Source of the DNA: Halichondria panicea
Taxonomy: Eukaryota; Porifera; Demospongiae; Suberitida; Halichondriidae
Direction: 5' to 3'
Assembly (NCBI RefSeq): GCF_963675165.1
Contig: NC_087377.1
Location: forward strand, 6,155,122-6,219,121
DNA length: 64,000 bases
Shown here: positions 57,371 to 64,000 of the stretch, piece after piece
How the letters are laid out: the number at the start of each line of letters is the position of its first letter
How positions within the stretch are numbered: position 1 is the stretch's first letter
The notes under the pieces: generated by a model
The model's input: the letters and a program-made list of their open reading frames with translations, nothing else
What the model was told of the DNA's origin: nothing
Databases searched by the model: none
Made by a program: the position numbers and the translations under genes

Positions 57371-58555
57371 CCTCTTTTTCAGTTTGCATTTTGTCTGGAT
57401 TTGCGAGGTTTCGGTTCTACAGCGTGCTTGATTGTGCGAGTTCGTCATAAAGCTGTCTGGCAACATGTACGATGGATGACTTTTTGCTATTGATGCCACC
57501 ATTCGGCACACAATCATCAGCACATCGGTCCAATTAGAGTGGCTCTTTGTTTGAGGAACGCTCTGAACCAACAGCTTTCAAGACTGTATCAAATGCCTTT
57601 GAATCGTGTGAGTATTCATTGATAGTTTCTAGGAGCTTTACACTGGGTTTTAATGACTATCGATGTCAGTCAGGCAGGGATGGCGAGTTTTTGTTTTCCA
57701 ATCACATATCTGTGACTTGGATGGGTCAATGGTGTCCGCGATGTTGATGTAATTGAGAGGTGTGTAATTGAGAGAGGTGGTGGGTTTCTGTGTTGTGAAA
57801 ACATGGCCTGCCTTGGTATTATTAGAGGCATCTCTCTTTTAGTTTGTCAAGGTTTGTCCCTACGCTTTTTCGATAGTACTTTGATGGTGTTATCCAATAG
57901 CCGTAGCCAGGAGGGACGTTTTTTGTTAGTTGTTAGAGCGTGCATGACCAGCAATGATCCCATGTAGCCGCTTTCTTGAAAAACAAACCATCTGGTGAAC
58001 ACTATTCCCCAGCTGTTTAATTACGTCTTGTAGGTTCTTTGACAGCAGATATGGCAAGTGCGATGATGTACAATAGAGAGTGAGATGCTAGTTGAGTGTG
58101 TTTTGGAATTCATCCAGATTGTTGATGGTGGACGATAGATAGAAGAGCAAACCGAGAGATATTTAGAACCGAGAGAAATTTGAAATTTCTAGATTAACTG
58201 ACTCTAGGTTTTGACTGTTTTGACGTCTTACGATTGAGAGGGAATTACTTGAGACCAGCATGACTGGTTTCTATACCAGTTCAGTATCTCTACCAGTATC
58301 CAAGATGTTGTGAGCTTGTCAATGGTGAGGAGTTCTGGTATTTTGTTGTTAATAGAATACATAATTATACTGATGACTGTGATGTAACTGTATTGTGATG
58401 TTCACTGTATTGAACATTACATAATCATTATATATTTAGCTTGAGTCTATATTTAGCACTGCCATACTTGTGTATCTTGAGTTGACTATCATTATTCAAT
58501 GCTGGACTAAAGTGATCTCTTGCTATTAAACCTTAGCTAACAATACATGGTGGAT
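57371..58555. other. Intergenic, nothing recognised
   Basis: No exon, RNA gene or element signature that I can support on either strand. Confidence 0.4.
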
Positions 58556-58559
58556 CAAT

Positions 58560-59880
58560 GGCTCGGATAAGTCTCAGAGCCCTTTAACTTCAAGACACCG
58601 GATGCGCTGGAAAAGACGGTTTGAACAATTTCAAGGCCTTGCAGGAGGAGAAGAAGCGGAGTCAGTCCTAGTGTCCACAAATTGAGCGGGGACAGTGTGC
58701 AGTTTCCAAGGACTCAACCAAGCAGGAGAGACAGCTGAGCAGTACATTACGACACTCTACACCCTGGCAATCGCTTAGTAGTACAGATGGACCCAGCACT
58801 CACGAACAACAAATAACTCGCTCGATTTGTTACAACGAAAATCAACATATGGTCGAGGAAAAGGAAAAGGAAAAGGTCTGAAACTAAACGGGGACAGTCA
58901 AGACATACCAGTCTGGGGAGCTCCAGAGAAGATTGTCCCGCAAAAGACGCGGAATGCCATCACTGTAAGCGCAAAGGTCACTACAGTGCAGTTTCAAGTG
59001 TTCAACAAGAAGAGGACGAGGACGATAGTCTTTCCGACAACGCATTCCTGGATGCGGTCTCACAACGAGAGAAGGAGAGCTGGACATCCAACCTCATAGT
59101 TAATGGCAAGGAGATACCGTCACTGCCATTACAATTGAGAAGTACAAGTGATCCACTACTTCAAAAACACCAAGCACTGGTAGTGAAAGGCCAAATCACA
59201 TGTGATCTCACTCTTGGTGCCAGACGAGCCAAACAGAAACTATTCGTAGTCTCAAAACTACGATCAAAGCACTAAAAATGATTGCTGCAGTCCAGGAAAC
59301 TCCAGGAAAAGATTGGTTCCAAAGTATTCAAAGGGCATTACAAAATCAACTTGGAACCCGATGTGAAACCACACGCAATCTACACTCCAAGACCCTACCA
59401 TTACGATCAAAAGTCAAGCAGGGAATGGAAAAGGATATCAAAAGTATCAGAGCTGGTGTGCAGGCATGGTTGTGGCACCGAAGAAGAACCCACTCAACAA
59501 ATCAGTGAGACGAGAAGTCCACCCACTGCCTACCATTGACGAGACCTTAGCCCAGATAACAGGAGCGAAAATCTTCTCCAAACTGGACGCTAATAGCGGG
59601 TTTTGGCAGATACCACTAGCCCCTCGTCACGGTTACTAACCACTGCTTTAATAAACTTCCATTTGGTATTTGCAGTGTGTCGCATGAACGAGATTTTAGC
59701 AGGCCTACCGGGAGTAGATTGACGACATATTGGGAGCACCCAAGAGGAGAAAGTTATTGAGAAAGCCCATGCGACACTCAGACTTTCAGACTTCACATTT
59801 CACATTTCACATTCTTAGGACATCAGACCCAAAGAAAAAAAAGCCCAACACGTCGGGGAATATTCTCATCTAATCTGGCT
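58560..59880 (+). pseudogene. Ty3/gypsy gag-pol remnant
   Basis: Gag segments: RWKRRFEQF (about 58608) and GLNQAGETAEQYITTLYTL (about 58705). Then a zinc-knuckle pair remnant ending ECHHCKRKGHYSAV (about 58950), LSDNAFLDAVSQREKESWTS (protease start), a CDLTLGARRAKQKLFVVSKL block, and KIFSKLDANSGFWQIPLAP from RT (about 59570-59625). An IPLAPRHGY..FNKLPFGI region and LAGLPGVD follow, then a trailing LGHQTQ-type piece. Frames change at least six times, and the RT catalytic YxDD is lost. There is no LTR. It is in the same orientation as the other gypsy pieces but differs in sequence from the 53.9 kb and 49.3 kb elements. Confidence 0.75.
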
Positions 59881-59984
59881 CAATCCCAGTCAAGGAGTTG
59901 GAGTTGGGACTCAGATGGAGTTGGGACTTAGACAGCATTCGACCTAGTGAAGCAAGAGTCTACAACCTCAATGCACAAGCAAAG

Positions 59985-61090
59985 CTGATGCATCGTTACA
60001 ATGTCCGACTGTCGTTCGTTTTCTTCAACGAGCTCATGCCATTCTTCAATCGTACTCCCTGCCTTGGAGTCAAGTATTGAGCATTGGTAAGCTGTCTGCA
60101 GTGTTACACCTTTACACCTTTCCCTTTCACCTTGTTGCTGCTCTTGTTTTTAGCTGGTGCTTTCATCAAAACACATTCACCAATATTATAAGTAGAAGGT
60201 GGGTACTTCTTCTTCACATCCATCTTTTGGGATTTCAGTACTGCTTTTTTCTTGCCAAATGCTCTTTTACAGCTGCATCAGAAACTGTAACAAAAGCAGT
60301 TATATGGTCTCTGCTGCATGGTATCGGGTGAGAACATAATTATATAGACTTACTTTCTGTCTCAAAGCCACCGCTCAGCTGTGACATAGATGGTGCAGTA
60401 TCAGCTACGTTGCGAGGAATTCTCCCAAAAAAAGATCGAGGGTGTCGCATATTTGGAGGGTCGCTTTAAATCGAATAAGTACGGTATTATGATTTTTATG
60501 CACTTGTGAAACCAGTGTTGTAGATTATCTGGTAGAAGATACTCCACCCAGTTGTATTCCGTCCTCATTTTGAGCAAATCAAATTTCATTTTGTCTCGAA
60601 GGGATCTTTCATCCTGTGCATGTGCATAATATAAAAATCATACTGAGTCAGAAGAATTATATATATGCATCTCTCAAAAAGGATACAAGTGCATGCATGC
60701 ATGCAGATGCATAATGTGTATTAACCTTCATCTGAGACTGAGGGTGTCGCACACTACTATGCTACTACTAAAATCATACTGAGTCAAAAGAAAAATTGAA
60801 TTATATATATGCATCTCTCAAAAAAGGATGTATTAACCTTCACCTGAGACTGAGGGTGTCGCACACTACACTTGTAGAAGTTTAGCCACCCTTTCTACTG
60901 CCCTCGGAACCCCTATCACTCTGAATGACAGACGGTGTGCCAAAGTCAGAGAGTAACTGCTCGGACACAACAGCGGTGTCTTTAGGTGGGCGAAGTAACA
61001 AATAATGTGAGCACACATCGATACATGACTGGTGCATCTATCATGCTCATCAAATCGATCTGAACTCTCTCCCATAGGTTTGGGTACACC
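59985..61090 (-). pseudogene. Intron-containing integrase-domain gene (KRBA2/Ginger-like), decayed
   Basis: On the minus strand. The exon ending at 60844 carries KPMGERVQIDLMSMIDAPVM, SEQLLSDFGTPSVIQSDRGS (a DDE-integrase second-Asp block) and SVRHPQSQ before GTGAAG. Exon 60613-60354 carries ERSLRDKMKFDLLKMRTEYN, WVEYLLP and MRHPRSFFGRIPRNVADTAP before GTAAGT. An exon from 60284 carries KKYPPSTYNIGECVLMKAP and LDSKAGSTIEEWHELVEENE. Introns 60614-60843 and 60285-60353 are canonical GT-AG. The family is the gypsy/Ginger-type integrase found as host-like KRBA2 genes. Indels between SDRGS and RHPQSQ and inside exon 2 break the frame. The upstream part beyond 61090 was not recognised. Confidence 0.6.
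60640..60870. repeat. Tandem duplication spanning an exon end and its intron
   Basis: Two diverged copies, about 130 and 105 bp, share ATCATACTGAGTCA, TATATATGCATCTCTCAAAA and GAGACTGAGGGTGTCGCACA. Read on the minus strand, each copy holds the HPQSQ exon end. Only the copy at 60841-60846 keeps the GT donor. The other reads AT. Confidence 0.8.
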
Positions 61091-62217
61091 AGAATGAATC
61101 GTGTATAACATGCCTAGCTGTTGAGATGACTACCTTTTGTAGGTTATTCTTTGTAGGGACTTACTCAGGACTGAGAGAACTTGTGCTTGCAAGGTGTTGG
61201 TTAATTCATGCCATTTTCAACTTCACGGAGATTGCTTTCATAACTCTTAGTTGCCACAATTATTATTTACACAGAAATACCAAGTATGGCTTACTTTTAT
61301 GGTACCTTGGTGAAAAAGTGGAGCTTGGCACACTCAACTACTTGGCAATTTTGAGACTATAAAATATGTGACAGAGGGACACACACTGACTAGCGGCACA
61401 CTTTCATTTTCAGAGGCCTGTTGGACAAATGAGACCAGATCAAGACAGTCACCAGTATCCACTACAGATAAATGGATGTCACTAACAGAAGAGCTGCCTA
61501 GGGGTGGCTGTGAAAAGATCAAAGTTCTTTTCCATATTCCCATGTGTGAATGCTTCCCATGTGTGAATGCTAACTCATACAGAACCTGGAAGGAATGAGT
61601 TGAGCACTTGTTAGTACGCCCCCCCCCCCCCCCTCTCTTTTGTACCAAACTTTTGCTTTCGGGTGCTGTATCGCTCACGCAATACATCCTAAAACAAAAC
61701 ATTAACTAAACTGCAGCGAATAATACATTTCCGGCTGTGCGTATTTTGGGTGGGTACGGCTCGCTAACCTAGTGTGTGGAAGAACACGGCAATCGACTTT
61801 ACTGGAATCATGATAACGAATGGTAAACTTCAAGTTCTATCTGCACTCCATTTCTACATTAATTTGTGAACAAATATTATATTAAGTCTACATTCTACAT
61901 TCACACGTTTTTAAGTTGTTGTTGTCTTTTTATTTGTCCTTGACTGCTCATTTCGGATCACCCGGCCCTCCTCAACGTACGCAATGTGCACTATACAATA
62001 ATTATCTTACCACCTTCTTTCTGCACATAAACGATGTTATAAACACTTTCCCCTTACGTTCACAAGTTCGCTGCTGCAAGTAGCACTGTCATCTAAGTGT
62101 ATTACATACTACATTGGAACAGTGTGCCATTCCCGCCACTGCATGGTTAGCCGATTCAAAATCAGTGAGGGTAAATCAATATGTTAGGTTCAAAGCTCAA
62201 ATTCACACGGCATACAC
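61091..62217. other. Intergenic, with C15 homopolymer
   Basis: A poly-C run at 61619-61633. Opposite-strand open frames at 61334-61702 and 61368-61598 overlap each other. Neither shows a domain, so I make no gene call. Confidence 0.4.
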
Positions 62218-62438
62218 CTTAGAACAGGTTTTTGACTTCATTGATTTCTTCCACATTGATTTCTTCCACCCTGTCTACGTTCACATAGGCGTTCCACTTC
62301 ACACTCCATTTCTGAAGCTCGTCGGGTTCAGACAATACACTCTCCAAAAGAACGTAGTTGGTGTTCAATAGATTTGCACAGGGTGCTATGAGTAGCCCCT
62401 TTGTAATCAAACAAAATGTCTATTTCTTCCTCCGCCAT
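62218..62438 (-). CDS. Candidate first exon of an unknown minus-strand gene
   Basis: ATG at 62438-62436 opens MAEEEIDILFDYKGATHSTL and CKSIEHQLRSFGECIV. After one indel the sequence continues SEPDELQKWSVKWNAYVNVD and RVEEINVEEINEVKN, up to a donor (CTAAG|GTGTAT) at 62218. A 15-bp tandem duplication (62240-62269) is in frame and doubles VEEIN. The pattern of a short acidic start, then W-x2-KW-x3-VNVD, suggests a small globular N-terminal domain (PB1/ubiquitin-like is possible), but I do not recognise it with certainty. Confidence 0.4.
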
Positions 62439-62649
62439 TCTTCACCTCCACGTGTGTCTACAAATGCTACAAAGAAGACTTGTGTCATTACACCAGAGGA
62501 GGTTTGGACAGAATCATGTGCTGGATTGTCACAAGACCTCTTACTTTTACTGATGGTACATTTCATAGCCAAAGAGAGGAGGTCGCCAACCCCGTTCAAC
62601 CCCATATTAACGAAGCTACTCAGGTGTATTAAGGCATCAAGAACAAAAG

Positions 62650-63105
62650 TATTCAATATTAAACATAGTAATTGCACATTTTGTTTTGTCAAAATAATTT
62701 AAGTTTCCTTAATGAAAAAAAATTGATCATGTGACTATCATGTGACCAATTAACATCAAAAACCATTTGTTCCAGCTTAGTTAGATCCTATCTTAGATCC
62801 TATCTTACATATCATATACTGATGAAATCTGCAAAAGCAGATTCATAGGTAATCAAGATTTATCCCTGAGATCTCCTCCTAACATTCTTGTTTGGTTGCA
62901 CTCTGTCTTGCGCAGCAGGAAACAAGTTCTCTACTATCTAATAGTCTTAGTTAAGGCCTTTTAATAACAAATGGGTTTTACACGAGCTATGGTCAACTTC
63001 AGAAAGCTAAGTACAGTGCATGTGATCGAAGCTCCACCCCCACTAGTAATTGCAGACGTTTTCCACCCAAGCACGTGATAAACATGTGTATGAAATGAAT
63101 ATCAT
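62650..63105 (+). repeat. Dispersed repeat family G, copy 2
   Basis: Matches 23915-24445 in the same orientation (see there), with several deletions and a 12-bp tandem duplication (TAGATCCTATCT). The mutual divergence suggests an old repeat. Confidence 0.8.
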
Positions 63106-64000
63106 TATAACAAAATTCCTTGTAATTTTAATTTGGACAGTCCTTAATGCCCCTAAGCAGGAAATTGCGTTGAAGGTAAAAGATTATGGTAAAATGTCTG
63201 TACTAGCCACAGTGTTCCTGTATTTGGTGTAGAATATTAAAATAGTGATTAGAACATTGTAGGTTCCGCCTAGTATGGAAGAGCTGGTATGGAAGAGCTG
63301 ACAAAGGCAGAGGGTACTCCCGAGGACGCAACGATGGACGGTTGTGATGGCATTTATGGATGGCGAAAAGTGACCCTCCTGTTTTAGTGACCCTCCTGTT
63401 TTGGACACGGGCCTGCTGTATAATTGTGCATCGACAAAAGAGGTTGATCTGTGATATCTTATGGATTTCAGCATTGGTGCAAAAGAGACCAACGTAGTAC
63501 TCTGACCACCCGAAGCAAGATATTAAACAGCCTTGACTGTGGAGCTGCCACCTCCTCCTGCTAGACCTTCACGAACTCTCATAATGTTAACTCACATGGT
63601 GTACTCAACTAAGAATGATGTGCTTGAAAGATCTACATGTACAAGAAACGACCATCTCTTGTATCCATGTAGCCTCAATTCCAAGCCGCATTAATCAGCC
63701 TTGGATAGAGGTCAAAGTCAATTGCATTCCCTTTACTTTTACTTATAGGTGTGCAGTCCAACCAGCAACCTCCTCTGTCATTTACACATTAGTTTCTTAC
63801 GACGTCATGTCAGTTGTATTCCAAGTCTTTTTCGTTATTATTTTGTCCAAGCCGTCTTGTGTTATACGACGTCGTGAAGTTTCTTATACGACGTCATGTC
63901 AGGTCGTCATGTAATAATGTTACTGATGTCTTGCCATATTTCCAGGCCAACAAACTTAAAATGGCTTATCTCTTCAACCCGCCCTGCAGTAGACTAAAAA
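63106..64000. other. Intergenic, nothing firm
   Basis: An exact 17-bp tandem pair lies at 63369-63402, and ACGACGTCATGTCAGG-like repeated strings at about 63795-63905. Open frames on both strands are unsupported. Confidence 0.4.

Noticed and set aside
61334-61702. 122-codon minus-strand frame
   Set aside because: It includes the translated poly-C run (Gly-rich) and overlaps an equally long frame on the other strand. No domain.
63270-63880. Possible reverse transcriptase remnant
   Set aside because: A few short matches by eye (for example VDL or LPPPPARP strings) do not form the ordered RT blocks.
1-64000. tRNA, rRNA, CRISPR arrays and bacterial operons
   Set aside because: I looked for tRNA B-box (GGTTCGA-type) arms, regularly spaced repeats with unique spacers, and Shine-Dalgarno-led gene chains, and found none that held up.

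Overview
This 64 kb window looks like nuclear DNA from an early-branching invertebrate animal. A demosponge-like genome is my best guess, by inference only. The sequence is AT-rich. Its coding regions are cut into short exons with canonical GT-AG introns, several only 42-250 nt long. It is packed with eukaryotic mobile elements: Ty1/copia, BEL/Pao, four Ty3/gypsy remnants, CACTA, hAT, Merlin and pogo-like DNA transposons, piggyBac-like MITEs, and a Ginger/KRBA2-like integrase. There are no bacterial operons, and I found no tRNA, rRNA or CRISPR.

Layout. 0.1-4 kb: a MITE (family A), then a spliced PHD-finger gene. 4.6-7.7 kb: a piggyBac-like MITE (family B), a gypsy gag remnant, a Merlin transposase remnant and a second B fragment. 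9-12 kb: a candidate first exon and a minus-strand multi-exon gene. 13.9-15.7 kb: two inverted-repeat elements around a short ORF. 19-22 kb: a tandem repeat, a perfect hairpin, a nested MITE pair and a hAT remnant. 23-27.6 kb: a dispersed repeat, then the best spliced gene in the window (25473-27591). 29-31 kb: a 17-bp minisatellite split by another A copy. 31-36 kb: a pogo-like mini-element, a minus-strand spliced gene and a decayed CACTA transposase. 36.5-41.5 kb: a third A copy and an intact-ended B copy. 42.5-47.4 kb: a copia element with both LTRs inserted into a BEL/Pao element. 49-51.3 kb: a gypsy fragment with integrase before reverse transcriptase, then a CXXC zinc-finger exon pair and an OTU protease fragment. 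53.5-55.6 kb: a truncated B copy abutting a gypsy 3' half. 58.5-61 kb: a gypsy gag-pol remnant and an intron-containing integrase pseudogene. 62-63 kb: a candidate first exon and a second copy of the dispersed repeat.

Almost every reading frame is broken. Many breaks coincide with perfect short tandem duplications of 8-17 bp scattered across the whole window. A large share are exactly 17 bp, and I saw no isolated perfect ones of 18-33 bp. In several genes, ignoring one duplicate restores the frame and the expected splice phase. This is either an assembly artefact (uncollapsed contig overlaps) or a very recent mutational process. Exons should therefore be read as better supported than full-length proteins.
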